Part shown: positions 1-7,844 of the stretch, piece after piece | Layout: the number at the start of each line of letters is the position of its first letter | Numbering within the stretch: the first letter of the stretch is position 1 | NCBI RefSeq assembly: GCF_011947195.1 | Contig: NZ_JAATVY010000003.1 | Span: forward strand, 62,001-126,000 | DNA: 64,000 nucleotides | Direction of reading: 5' to 3' | Origin: Planosporangium thailandense | GTDB lineage: Bacteria > Actinomycetota > Actinomycetes > Mycobacteriales > Micromonosporaceae | Notes under the pieces: generated by a model | The model's input: the letters and a program-made list of their open reading frames with translations, nothing else | What the model was told of the DNA's origin: nothing | Databases searched by the model: none | Made by a program: the position numbers and the translations under genes

Positions 1-281
1 TCGCCAAGACCGCGGAGCACAACTGGCGGCTCTCGGCCCACCTCGACGCGGTCATCGCGCTCGGCTACCCGGTGCTCTTCGGGTCCAGCCGCAAGTCCTA
101 CCTCGGCCGCCTGCTCGCCGGCCCCGACGGCACGCCGCGCCCGGTGGACGACCGCGCCACGGCGTCGGTGGCGAGCGCGCTGCTCGCGGTCGCGGCCGGC
201 GCGTGGGGCGTACGCGTCCACGACGTCCGGGAGACCGTCGACGCGCTCCGGGTATGGCAGGCTACGGAGGCGTGCCGGTGA
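1..281 (+). CDS. folP: Dihydropteroate synthase, C-terminal part (cut by window start)
   Basis: Only about the last 92 codons are present, read from base 3. The segment carries the FGSSRKSYLG stretch, which matches the conserved C-terminal pterin/phosphate-binding region (SRK) of dihydropteroate synthase, and ends in a helix containing VHDVRETVDALRVW, the usual TIM-barrel closure with a V-HDV motif. The enzyme joins 6-hydroxymethyl-dihydropterin pyrophosphate to p-aminobenzoate in the cytoplasm to make dihydropteroate. The stop codon overlaps the start of folB, so it is the upstream partner of a folP-folB-folK operon. The identification rests on this short segment plus the following genes; both agree. 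Confidence 0.93.
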   Translation, partial: AKTAEHNWRLSAHLDAVIALGYPVLFGSSRKSYLGRLLAGPDGTPRPVDDRATASVASALLAVAAGAWGVRVHDVRETVDALRVWQATEACR

Positions 282-670
282 CTGATCGGATCGAATTGAC
301 CGGACTGCGCGCCCGCGGCCACCACGGCGTGTACGACTTCGAGCGCGCCCAGGGGCAGGACTTCGTGGTCGACGTGATCCTGGAGCTGGACCTGTCGCGC
401 GCCGCCGCCAGCGACGACGTGACCGACACGGTGCACTACGGGGAGCTGGCCGAGCGGCTGGTGAAGATCGTCGAGGGCGAGCCGGTCAACCTGATCGAGA
501 CGCTGGCCGACCGGTTGGCGGCGGCGTGCCTGCGCGACGACCGGGTGTCGGTGGCGACGGTGACGGTCCACAAGCCGCAGGCGCCGATCCCGCACGAGTT
601 CGCCGACGTGGCCGTCACCCTGAGCCGGAGCGCCGTCACGCTGAGCCGGAGCGCAGAGGACCGGGCATGA
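278..670 (+). CDS. folB: Dihydroneopterin aldolase
   Basis: Converts 7,8-dihydroneopterin to 6-hydroxymethyl-7,8-dihydropterin plus glycolaldehyde in folate synthesis. The 130-residue product shows the family start DRIELTGLRARGHHGVYDFE with the conserved His-Gly pair, then ExxRGQDFVVDV-like strands, VHYGELAERL and the closing PIPHEFADVAV strand, which fits the T-fold tunnelling enzyme at normal length. GTG 278 is chosen because GGAGG at 266-270 lies 7 nt before it, and this GTG overlaps the folP stop (GTGA); GTG 272 is too close to that site. The last codons contain a short duplication (TLSRSAVTLSRSA, 620-655). The stop overlaps the folK start. Confidence 0.95.
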   Translation: MTDRIELTGLRARGHHGVYDFERAQGQDFVVDVILELDLSRAAASDDVTDTVHYGELAERLVKIVEGEPVNLIETLADRLAAACLRDDRVSVATVTVHKPQAPIPHEFADVAVTLSRSAVTLSRSAEDRA

Positions 671-1203
671 GCCGGGCCGTCCTGTCTCTCGGCAGCAACC
701 TCGGCGACCGCGCGGCGAGCCTGCGGACCGCGGTGGCGGCGCTCGGCGACCACGTCATCGCGGTCTCCGGCGTGTACGAGACGCCGCCGTGGGGCGGGCC
801 CGGGCCGGACGGCCGTGAGTCGCCTCCGTACCTCAACGCGGTCGTGCTGGCCGTCGACGACGGCGACGACCCGTACGCGTGGCTGGCCCGGGCCCGCGAA
901 CTGGAGCGGGCGGCCGGCCGCGAGCGCGACCCGTCCTGGCAGTACGCACCGCGTACGCTGGATGTCGACGTGATCACTGTTTGGGCCGACGACGGGACCC
1001 CGGTCCGGTCCGAGGACCCCGACCTGGTGCTGCCGCACCCGCGGGCGCACCAGCGCGCGTTCGTGCTCCGGCCCTGGCTGGACATCCAGCCGTACGCGCA
1101 ACTGCCCGGGCGGGGCTGGGTCTACGACCTCGTGCGCGCCGACCCCGTCGCCGCCGACCTGACGAATCTTCGCCCATGCGCCGACCTGTCCTTGGAGCCA
1201 TGA
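667..1203 (+). CDS. folK: 2-amino-4-hydroxy-6-hydroxymethyldihydropteridine pyrophosphokinase
   Basis: Transfers pyrophosphate from ATP to 6-hydroxymethyl-dihydropterin, making the substrate of FolP. The 178-residue product begins with SRAVLSLGSNLGDRAASLR, the HPPK signature, continues with VYETPPWGG and YLNAVV, and has the catalytic-loop region RTLDVDVI (the D-x-D metal ligands) followed by LPHPRAHQRAFVL. All are in the usual order and the length is typical. The start overlaps the folB stop as ATGA and is preceded by AGAGGA about 7 nt away. It is followed by the DUF3180 gene, a common actinobacterial folate-cluster companion. Confidence 0.97.
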   Translation: MSRAVLSLGSNLGDRAASLRTAVAALGDHVIAVSGVYETPPWGGPGPDGRESPPYLNAVVLAVDDGDDPYAWLARARELERAAGRERDPSWQYAPRTLDVDVITVWADDGTPVRSEDPDLVLPHPRAHQRAFVLRPWLDIQPYAQLPGRGWVYDLVRADPVAADLTNLRPCADLSLEP

Positions 1204-1205
1204 CG

Positions 1206-1754
1206 ATGACCACGCCCCGGGAGCCGACGCCAGAGCCGCGGATGCGGCCCACCAAACTGTCCACCCTGTTCGTGGCCGCGCTGGCTGCGGCCGCCGTGGC
1301 GTGGCTGGTGATCAGCCGCTTCTACGGCGACATCGCCACCACATTGCCGTGGCTGCCGCCGTTCGTCATGCTCGGGCTGGCGCTCGTCGAGGCCGTGCTC
1401 GCACCGGGCACGAAGGCACGCATCGAGCGCAGGAACGGCGCGCCGCCGGTCAACCCGCTCGCCGTCGCCTGGTACGTCGTTCTCGCGAAGGCCTCTGCGC
1501 TCGGTGGCGCCCTGTTCACCGGCCTGTACGCCGGGCTGCTGACGTGGCTGGTGCCGCAGCGGGGATTCCTCACCCACGTGGGCCAGGACCTGCCGCAGGC
1601 GATCGTGGGCGTGATCGGCGCGCTCGCGCTCACGCTCGCCGGCCTGTGGCTGGAGCGGGCGTGCCGGGTTCCGCCGCCTCCGCCGGACGACAACCGCGTC
1701 GGCGAGGACCGCCCAGGCGGCGACCGGTCGGGAGGCCGGCCCGGGGGCATCTGA
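1206..1754 (+). CDS. DUF3180 family membrane protein
   Basis: A 182-residue inner-membrane protein of unknown function. A polar 15-residue N-terminus with the MRPTKLSTL lead-in precedes four hydrophobic segments (about residues 16-37, 44-63, 85-110 and 122-140), and the tail after about residue 150 is Pro/Asp/Gly-rich and probably cytoplasmic. Position directly behind folK and the RPT-LS N-terminal motif are the reasons for calling it DUF3180. ATG 1206 is preferred because GGAG at 1194-1197 is 8 nt before it; ATG 1200, which overlaps the folK stop as ATGA, is the alternative and adds two residues. It is probably co-transcribed with folK. No biochemical role is known for the family. Confidence 0.85.
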   Translation: MTTPREPTPEPRMRPTKLSTLFVAALAAAAVAWLVISRFYGDIATTLPWLPPFVMLGLALVEAVLAPGTKARIERRNGAPPVNPLAVAWYVVLAKASALGGALFTGLYAGLLTWLVPQRGFLTHVGQDLPQAIVGVIGALALTLAGLWLERACRVPPPPPDDNRVGEDRPGGDRSGGRPGGI

Positions 1755-1876
1755 GCCCGGCGCGCGCCGGCCGGCGCCACGGGGGGTGACGCGCGCGGAC
1801 TCGCGCGGGTAGCGTGCGACCGAACCTGTCGCGGCGTTGCGGCCGGTTCGGTCGATGCGGCAGGAGGCACCCGCTC

Positions 1877-3166
1877 ATGTCCTACGACGACCCGCGTTAC
1901 CGGGGTGAGCACGACCAGGAGGACGGCGGCTTTCCCTACGCCGACACATACCCCGACGGCGGTGACTACTCGTATCCGGGTGAGCGCACGGACAGCATCC
2001 TGCGTGGTGGGTACAGCCCTCCGAACCTCGACGACGTCTTCGACGATCCGGCGGCGGGCGAGCCGGGGCGTGACCGCTTCGGCGTCCACCTGGTCTGGGA
2101 GCTACTGCTGCTCTTCGCGGTGGCGGCGTTCGGTTACGTGCTCTACCGGGACAGCCGGTTCGCCGTGACCGGCGACGGTCTACGTACCCTCATGATCTCG
2201 GCGACGACCCTCGGGCTGCTGGTGCTGGCCGCCGGGCTGAGCCTGCGCGCCGCCGTGCCCAACCTCGCGGTGGGCCCGGTCGCGGTCGCGTCCGCGCTGT
2301 ACTTCGCCGACCACGCCGGGCGGGGCGTGCTCATCTCGGCGGGGCAGGCGGTCGTCCTCGCGCTCGCTGTCGGCGCCGCCATCGCCGTCGTCACGGTCGG
2401 CCTGCACGTGCCGGCGTGGGCGGCCAGCTTCGGCGCCAGCCTCGCCGTCGTGCTGTGGATCCAGCGGCACCATCACACCGTGGAGTTGGGGCGCGGCGTG
2501 TACCAGCCGGTCTCCCACGCTCCGTACTGGTTCGGCGGGTTCGCGGCGCTCGCGGTCCTCGGCGCGCTGCTGGGAGCGGTCAGGCCGGTGCGTCGCGTGG
2601 TCGGCCGCTTCCGCCCGGTGGGCGATTCGGCGCAGCGGCGCGGTGGGGCGGCCGCCGGGATCAGCGCGCTCGCGCTGCTCGGCTCCTCGGCGCTCGCCTC
2701 GGCGGCCGGCGTCCTGACGGCGCTGCAGGACCGCACGATCGAGCCGGTGGATCAGTCGTTGGCGCTGACCGGGCTCGCGCTGGGCGGGGCACTGCTCGCG
2801 GGCACCAGCGCCTTCGGGCGCCGCGGCGGCCTGCTGGGAACAGCGTTGGCGGCCGCGTTGCTGGCCGAGGTGCTCCGGTACCTGCGCATCACGCACCCGG
2901 GCGTCTCGCAGCTCGCGGTCGCCGCCGCCGCAATCGGGGCGGGGCTGGTCGCGACCCGGGCGGTCGAGGCGTTCGGCCGGCCGCAGCCGGCGGCGGAGCA
3001 GCCGGCAGAGCGGTGGCGAACCATCGCGCCGACGACCACGACCACGACGATGCCGGCGGCGCCTGCCGACGACACCTGGGGCGGCTCCCGGCCGACCGGG
3101 TGGACCAGTCCGTTGCCGGCGTCGACGCCCGACGACCGCTGGCGCGACGACTGGGATAGGCGGTGA
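1877..3166 (+). CDS. Polytopic membrane protein of unknown function
   Basis: I do not recognise this 429-residue protein. It has an acidic, Tyr/Asp/Gly-rich N-terminal region of about 70 residues (YDDPRYRGEHDQEDGG and more), then about ten hydrophobic segments between roughly residues 75 and 365 with short polar loops, and a cytoplasmic-looking tail rich in Thr, Pro, Trp and Asp (TTTTTTMPAAPADDTWGG). AGGAGG at 1862-1867 lies 9 nt before ATG 1877, which decides the start over the in-frame ATG at 1814. It follows the folate genes by about 120 bp and may have its own promoter. A housekeeping envelope role is only a guess based on its position. Confidence 0.7.
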   Translation: MSYDDPRYRGEHDQEDGGFPYADTYPDGGDYSYPGERTDSILRGGYSPPNLDDVFDDPAAGEPGRDRFGVHLVWELLLLFAVAAFGYVLYRDSRFAVTGDGLRTLMISATTLGLLVLAAGLSLRAAVPNLAVGPVAVASALYFADHAGRGVLISAGQAVVLALAVGAAIAVVTVGLHVPAWAASFGASLAVVLWIQRHHHTVELGRGVYQPVSHAPYWFGGFAALAVLGALLGAVRPVRRVVGRFRPVGDSAQRRGGAAAGISALALLGSSALASAAGVLTALQDRTIEPVDQSLALTGLALGGALLAGTSAFGRRGGLLGTALAAALLAEVLRYLRITHPGVSQLAVAAAAIGAGLVATRAVEAFGRPQPAAEQPAERWRTIAPTTTTTTMPAAPADDTWGGSRPTGWTSPLPASTPDDRWRDDWDRR

Positions 3167-3190
3167 CGGCCGGGGCTAGGCTGATGAGTC

Positions 3191-3469
3191 ATGGCCGCCG
3201 ATCGCCTTGCCGAACTCGAGTCGCTGCCCACCGAAGAGCTGCGCAAGCGCGCCTTCGCGCGCGCCGCTGAACGTCACGACGTCGGCTTCTTCTGGTCCGT
3301 GCTGCAACATCTTCCGCACGCTGACGACACGGAGGAGCTGGACGGATCGCTCGGGGCGGTCGGCGCTTCGGTGGATGACCTGGTGGCACTGTTCCGGGAG
3401 CTGACCGGCCACGAATACGGCGAGGCCGAGCCGCTGCTGCGCGCGGCGTTCATCGATTACCTGATTTGA
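3191..3469 (+). CDS. Small conserved hypothetical protein
   Basis: A 92-residue soluble, acidic, probably all-helical protein: LAELESLPTEELRKRAFARAAER is followed by HDVGFFWSVLQHLPHADD and a C-terminal helix ending in AAFIDYLI. It has no signal peptide and no membrane segment. It lies 24 bp downstream of the membrane protein and could share its transcript. Codon use and GC3 fit a real gene and the reading frame is clean from its ATG. No function can be given. Confidence 0.75.
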   Translation: MAADRLAELESLPTEELRKRAFARAAERHDVGFFWSVLQHLPHADDTEELDGSLGAVGASVDDLVALFRELTGHEYGEAEPLLRAAFIDYLI

Positions 3470-3571
3470 TCAACTGGTGGCGCGCCCCGCGCGTCAGATA
3501 GCGGACATTTCGCTGGTTGGATACGCTGCGGCCTTCGTTTCGAATTTTCGGGGTCCGGGCATCAGGCATTC

Positions 3572-4060
3572 ATGGTTATCACCAGATCGCGTTACCGCAC
3601 CGCGACGGGCATCGGTACGCTCGCCGCGCTGACTCTCGTGTTGGTGTGCGGCAGTCCGATCTTCGTGGACTGGGTCAACAGCAACACCAGGAGCGACACC
3701 GCTGGTGGGCTGTTCCTGCGCACGCTCACCTGGCCGCAGTGGTCCTTCGACTCGGCTCTTGCCACCCGGGACCTGCTGGCGCAAGACCTGAAGGCGATCC
3801 TGGTCGTCGTTTTCGCCGCCGTCTTCCTCACCGTGCTGGCGGGTGCCGAGCTCGCACGGGCCCGCGGCAGCTTCGCCGCTTTCATCACCGGTTGGGGCGC
3901 GTACATCTTCGCCGGTGCGCTGGCCGGTTTCGTCGCCGCGCTCTTCGCGGTCCACGCCACCCTGTACGGGGCGTTGACCTGGGCGATCGCGGGCGCCGGA
4001 TACGGCCTGCTCACCGGCTGGATCATCGGGCTGGCCCAGATGAGCGCCCGGCGCCCGTAG
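3572..4060 (+). CDS. Small integral membrane protein, unknown function
   Basis: A 162-residue protein with four predicted membrane spans: about residues 8-30 (an uncleaved signal-anchor-like helix), 68-90, 98-122 and 130-155. The first extracellular loop (about 31-67) contains a WPQWSF stretch. No catalytic motif is visible. The start ATG follows a slightly AT-richer 100-bp spacer (3470-3571), in which I see no strong regulatory motif. Downstream is a large inverted repeat shared with the convergent ABC ATPase gene. Confidence 0.65.
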   Translation: MVITRSRYRTATGIGTLAALTLVLVCGSPIFVDWVNSNTRSDTAGGLFLRTLTWPQWSFDSALATRDLLAQDLKAILVVVFAAVFLTVLAGAELARARGSFAAFITGWGAYIFAGALAGFVAALFAVHATLYGALTWAIAGAGYGLLTGWIIGLAQMSARRP

Positions 4061-4079
4061 CCCGGCCCGCCGCCTGCTG

Positions 4080-4167
4080 CCACCAGGATCCGCCCAGTTT
4101 GGGGCAAACTGCGGTCTCCGGCGCTCGGATAACCGCAATTTCGGCGAAACTGTGCGGATCTTGGTGG
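4080..4167. repeat. 35-bp imperfect inverted repeat between convergent genes
   Basis: Two 35-nt arms, 4080-4114 and 4133-4167, are reverse complements at about 29 of 35 positions, separated by 18 nt. Each arm also contains an internal CAGTTT/AAACTG-like palindrome, so the transcript could fold as a long hairpin or two nested ones. It fills the gap between a plus-strand gene ending at 4060 and a minus-strand gene ending at 4179, so it probably terminates both. The size and internal structure are larger than a simple terminator and could be a dispersed intergenic repeat. Confidence 0.6.
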
Positions 4168-4178
4168 CGGTGCCGCCG

Positions 4179-5165
4179 TCACGCGGCGTGCAGAGCCCGG
4201 TGGATGTCGTCGGGCGTCAGTACACCCAGAAGCTTGGTCCCGTCGCGTACGACGACCCACCCGGTGTCCGAGCCGAGCAGTGCGGCCAGCGCGTCGGCGA
4301 GCGTAGCCTCCACCGGTACGCCGGCCGCGCCGTCGAGGTCGTTCCCGTCCGGCAGTGGCCGCAGCGCGTGCCGGGGAATCGGGGTGACGCCGAGCCGCTT
4401 GATCGTGCGGTCCGCGCCGACGAACTCCCGGACGAAGTCGTTGGCGGGCGCCGCCAGTAGCGCGGCGGGCCGCTCGTACTGCTGCAGGCGGCCGCGTTCG
4501 GCGAGTACCGCGATCCGGTCGCCCAGCCGGACCGCCTCGTCGAGATCGTGGGTCACCAGCAGGATCGTCTTGCGAACGGTCTCCTGCAGCCGCCGGAACT
4601 CGTCCTGCAACCGGGTCCGCACGATCGGGTCGACGGCCGAGAACGGCTCGTCCATGAGCAGCACGACCGGATCGGCCGCGAGCGCGCGGGCCACCCCGAC
4701 CCGCTGACGCTGCCCGCCCGACAGCTCGTGGGGGTACCGGGAACCGAACCGCCCCGGCTCCAAGCCGACGAGTTCGAGCAGCTCATCGGTGCGTTCCCGG
4801 ATCCGCGACCGCGACCAGCCGAGCAGGCGCGGCACGGTGCCGACGTTCGCCCGTACGGTCTGGTGCGGGAACAGCCCGACCTGCTGGATCACGTACCCGA
4901 TCCGGCGGCGCAGAGTGACCGGGTCGGCGGCGGCCACGTCCTCGCCGTCGACGAGGATCCGTCCCGAGGTCGGCTCGATGAGCCGGTTGACCATGCGCAG
5001 CACGGTCGACTTGCCGCAGCCGGAGGGGCCGATGAGCACGGTCGTCTCGCCGGCGGCCAGGTCGAGCGTGAGATCCTCCACAGCCACCGTGCCGTCGGCG
5101 TACCGCTTGCTCACCGCCTCGAGCCGGATGGGCGCGGCACTCTCGCTTCGCCGGGTACCGTCCAT
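4179..5165 (-). CDS. Glycine betaine/osmoprotectant ABC transporter ATP-binding protein (OpuCA/ProV type)
   Basis: ATPase of a quaternary-ammonium (QAT) importer. In the 328-residue product the Walker A GPSGCGKST is at 46-54, the signature LSGGQRQR at 148-155, Walker B LLMDEP at 169-174 and the switch His in LVTHDLDEAVRLGD. After the nucleotide-binding domain (to about 240) there is one CBS-like regulatory module ending in GWVVVRDGTKLLGVLTPDDI, typical of ionic-strength sensing OpuCA/ProV proteins but shorter than a tandem CBS pair. AGGAAGGA, encoded inside the first codons of the divergent permease gene, is its ribosome-binding site. The two permeases and binding protein lie on the other strand at 5168-7730. 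Confidence 0.92.
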   Translation of the reverse strand: MDGTRRSESAAPIRLEAVSKRYADGTVAVEDLTLDLAAGETTVLIGPSGCGKSTVLRMVNRLIEPTSGRILVDGEDVAAADPVTLRRRIGYVIQQVGLFPHQTVRANVGTVPRLLGWSRSRIRERTDELLELVGLEPGRFGSRYPHELSGGQRQRVGVARALAADPVVLLMDEPFSAVDPIVRTRLQDEFRRLQETVRKTILLVTHDLDEAVRLGDRIAVLAERGRLQQYERPAALLAAPANDFVREFVGADRTIKRLGVTPIPRHALRPLPDGNDLDGAAGVPVEATLADALAALLGSDTGWVVVRDGTKLLGVLTPDDIHRALHAA

Positions 5166-5167
5166 TC

Positions 5168-5854
5168 ATGTCCTTCCTCGCCCAGTCCGCTGCGGCCAAC
5201 CCGTGGTTCTCATGGGCGTACCTGCATGCGAACGCCGACACTATCCGGGCTCTGGCCATCGAGCACCTTTCGTTCACCGTCGAGGCGGTCGCGCTGGCCG
5301 TGGTGGTCGGCGTGCCGTTGGCGGTGCTGGCGTACTGGGTGCGGCCGCTGACCGGCCCGATTCTGGCATCGGCCGGCGTGCTGTACACCATCCCGTCGCT
5401 GGCGCTGTTCGCCTTCCTCGCCCCGTTCCTGGGAACCGACCGGCGCACCGTGCTGCTCGGTCTCGTGCTGTACGCCCTGCTGTTGATCATTCGTAACACG
5501 CTGACCGGCCTGTCGCAGGTGCCCGCCGACGTCAAGGAGGCGGCGTCGGCGATGGGGTACGGCCGGCTGCGTTCCCTGCTGCGGGTGGAGTTGCCGCTGG
5601 CGCTGCCGGGCCTGTTGACCGGCGTACGGCTGGCGACCGTGTCGACGGTGGCGCTGGTGACGGTGGGTGTCCTGGTCGGCAAGGGCGGGTTCGGGCAGCT
5701 GATCATCGGTGGTTTCCGGAACAACTACCACAAGGCGGAGATCCTGACCGGCGCCATTCTTTGCGTCTGCCTGGCCGTCGTGCTGGACCTGCTGCTCGTG
5801 GGCCTGGGTCGGATGTTGACCCCGTGGCGCCGCTCATCGGGAGGTCGGGCATGA
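5168..5854 (+). CDS. Osmoprotectant ABC transporter permease (OpuCB type)
   Basis: A 228-residue integral membrane protein with about six spans and the EAA loop motif DVKEAASAMGYGRLRSLLRVELPLALPGLL at about residues 120-150, the surface that docks on the ATPase. It is one of two permeases of a QAT importer. ATG 5168 lies 2 bp from the start codon of the ATPase gene on the other strand. No Shine-Dalgarno is visible upstream and no alternative start fits, so the message may be leaderless or begin inside the ATPase gene. The stop overlaps the second permease (ATGA). Confidence 0.9.
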   Translation: MSFLAQSAAANPWFSWAYLHANADTIRALAIEHLSFTVEAVALAVVVGVPLAVLAYWVRPLTGPILASAGVLYTIPSLALFAFLAPFLGTDRRTVLLGLVLYALLLIIRNTLTGLSQVPADVKEAASAMGYGRLRSLLRVELPLALPGLLTGVRLATVSTVALVTVGVLVGKGGFGQLIIGGFRNNYHKAEILTGAILCVCLAVVLDLLLVGLGRMLTPWRRSSGGRA

Positions 5855-6531
5855 ACAGCTTCCAGCAAATGATCACGTGGCTCAACGACCCGTTGAACTG
5901 GACCAACCCGAACGGCATCATGACCCGCCTGCTGGAGCACCTGCGCCTGTCGGCCGCGGCGGTGCTGCTGGCCTGCCTCGTTGCGTGGCCGATCGGGATC
6001 TCGCTCGGTCGCCGTGGCCGCGGGGCCGGTCTGGTCGTGCTGCTGTCGAACGCGACCCTGGCCATCCCGGTCGTCGCGCCGCTGACCATCCTGCCGCTGG
6101 CGGGCTTCGGCTTCGGCGCCCCGCCGGTCATCGTGGCGCTCGCGCTGTTCGCGATCCCCCCGCTGCTCGCGACCGCGTACACCGGCATGCGCGAGGTCGA
6201 CCCCGAGGTGCGTGATGCGGCCCGCGGCATGGGCCTGTCCGGGTGGCAGCTGCTACGGACGGTGGAGCTGCCGCTCGCGGTGCCGTACCTGGCCGCCGGC
6301 CTGCGTACGGCGGTGGTGCAGGTGCTCGCGACGGCCGGGCTGGCGGCGCTGGTCAACGGCGGTGGCCTGGGCATGATCGTGGCGGCCGGCTTCGGGCTCG
6401 GCTTGGCGACCGGCGGTGGTCAGGTGCTCGCCGGCGGGCTCCTGATCGCGGCGCTCGCGCTGCTGGCCGAGGCGCTGCTGGCCGGGGTGCAGCGGCTGGT
6501 CACACCGGCCGCGCTGCGCCGCTCCGCCTGA
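5851..6531 (+). CDS. Osmoprotectant ABC transporter permease (OpuCD type)
   Basis: Second permease of the QAT importer, 226 residues. After a short amphipathic N-terminus (NSFQQMITWLNDPLNW) there are five or six hydrophobic spans, with the EAA motif EVRDAARGMGLSGWQLLRTV at about residues 118-138. ATG 5851 overlaps the preceding stop and is preceded by GGGAGG, giving a normal spacing. It is similar in pattern to the first permease, as expected for the OpuCB/OpuCD heterodimer. The binding-protein gene follows after a 197-bp gap that contains a hairpin. Confidence 0.9.
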   Translation: MNSFQQMITWLNDPLNWTNPNGIMTRLLEHLRLSAAAVLLACLVAWPIGISLGRRGRGAGLVVLLSNATLAIPVVAPLTILPLAGFGFGAPPVIVALALFAIPPLLATAYTGMREVDPEVRDAARGMGLSGWQLLRTVELPLAVPYLAAGLRTAVVQVLATAGLAALVNGGGLGMIVAAGFGLGLATGGGQVLAGGLLIAALALLAEALLAGVQRLVTPAALRRSA

Positions 6532-6573
6532 CGGGCGCCGGATCGCATTCAGGCTGATCGTTGCCAACTTGTT

Positions 6574-6591
6574 AGGTGGCGAACGCCACCT
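6574..6591 (+). terminator. Short hairpin after the permease pair
   Basis: AGGTGGC (6574-6580) and GCCACCT (6585-6591) form a perfect 7-bp stem with a 4-nt loop, 42 bp after the permease stop and 138 bp before the binding-protein gene. There is no clear T run. It may partly terminate the transcript so that the binding protein, which has a long upstream region, is expressed separately at a higher level. Confidence 0.45.
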
Positions 6592-6728
6592 TTAGGGCTT
6601 ATTCGCTTGCCGGTTGAATTGTTTTTCGGTTGTCTGGGTCTTGAACGGGTGGCAGCGCATCCCTGCCCGCCCGTCGGACACGCGGCCGGCCGACAGTGCC
6701 GAGCCGGGACACGGAAGGCGGGTTCCAT

Positions 6729-7730
6729 ATGCGCATCGTCGTTCGCGCGGCGCTGGGCGTCGCGGTCGGTCTGGCGGCCGTCGGCCTCGCGGCCGGCTGC
6801 GGTAAGGCCGGCTCCTCGGGTACCAAGGCGGCCAGCTCGGTCAAGGGCGCCGGCTGCGCGCCGGTCGCCGGGCAGCAGTTGGTCATGCTCACCGACGACA
6901 AGAAGCTGCAGGCCTCCGACAACGTGATCCCGGCCGTCAACGCCAAGGCGGCCGACCCGGCGCTCCTCGCCGCGCTGGACAAGGTCTCCGCGGCCGTCGG
7001 GCCCAAGGAGCTGGTCGGGCTCAACAAGGCGACGGACGTCGACCGTAAGACCCCGAAGGTCGTCGCCCAGGACTTCGCCACGAGCAGCAAGCTCACCGAC
7101 GGCATCGCCAAGGGCGCCGGCGGAAAGATCACCATCGGCGCCGCGAACTTCAGCGAGAACCAGACCCTCGGCGAGCTGTACCGCATCGCGCTGGAGGCCG
7201 CCGGCTACCAGGCCACCGTGCAGCAGATCGGAAACCGCGAGCTGTACGAGCCCGCCCTGGAGAAGGGCGAGATCCAGGTCGTGCCCGAGTACGCCGGCAC
7301 GCTGACCGAGTTCCTCAACAAGAAGGTCAACGGGGCGTCCGCGGCGCCGCTGGCGAGTGGTGACATCGACAAGACGGCCGCGGCGCTCACCGACCTCGGC
7401 TCGAAGGTCGGGCTGAAGTTCGGCAAGCCGTCCCAGGCGACCGACCAGAACGCGTTCGCCGTCACGAAGGCGCTCGCCGACAAGTACAAGGTCAAGACCT
7501 TGTCGGACTTCGCCGACAAGTGCTCGGGCAAGGCGACCGTGCTCGGCGGACCGGCGGAATGCCCGCAGCGGCCGTTCTGCCAGCCAGGCCTGGAGAAGAC
7601 GTACGGGATCCAGTTCGGCAGCTTCGCCAGCCTCGACGCGGGTGGGCCGCAGACCAAGACCGCGCTGACGAGCGGTACCGCCTCGATCGGTCTGGTGTTC
7701 TCCTCGGACGCGGCGTTTGCCACAAGTTGA
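6729..7730 (+). CDS. Osmoprotectant ABC transporter substrate-binding lipoprotein, permuted domain order
   Basis: A 333-residue OpuAC-fold protein. An N-terminal signal with lipobox LAAGC (Cys about residue 22) marks it as a lipoprotein. Family landmarks appear in unusual order. First comes VMLTDDKKLQASDNVIPAV and LNKATDVDRKTPKVVAQDF (about 48-115), which in OpuCC-like proteins form the C-terminal end. Only then comes KITIGAANFSENQTLGELY (about 134-152), which normally begins the mature protein. The protein stops after SIGLVFSSDAAF, exactly where relatives continue into the DDK segment. It therefore looks like a circular permutation with an intact fold. GGAAGG about 10 nt upstream supports ATG 6729. 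It serves the permeases and ATPase upstream. Confidence 0.88.
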   Translation: MRIVVRAALGVAVGLAAVGLAAGCGKAGSSGTKAASSVKGAGCAPVAGQQLVMLTDDKKLQASDNVIPAVNAKAADPALLAALDKVSAAVGPKELVGLNKATDVDRKTPKVVAQDFATSSKLTDGIAKGAGGKITIGAANFSENQTLGELYRIALEAAGYQATVQQIGNRELYEPALEKGEIQVVPEYAGTLTEFLNKKVNGASAAPLASGDIDKTAAALTDLGSKVGLKFGKPSQATDQNAFAVTKALADKYKVKTLSDFADKCSGKATVLGGPAECPQRPFCQPGLEKTYGIQFGSFASLDAGGPQTKTALTSGTASIGLVFSSDAAFATS

Positions 7731-7844
7731 CCCGATTCAAGACATTGGCGGTTGTCGAAGTAGCGATTCAAGGTCAACCGGCATAGTCCCTGGTCATCGC
7801 TGAGATATTCCGCACGGCACCGCTCTTGAGTATGGTCTACAGCC

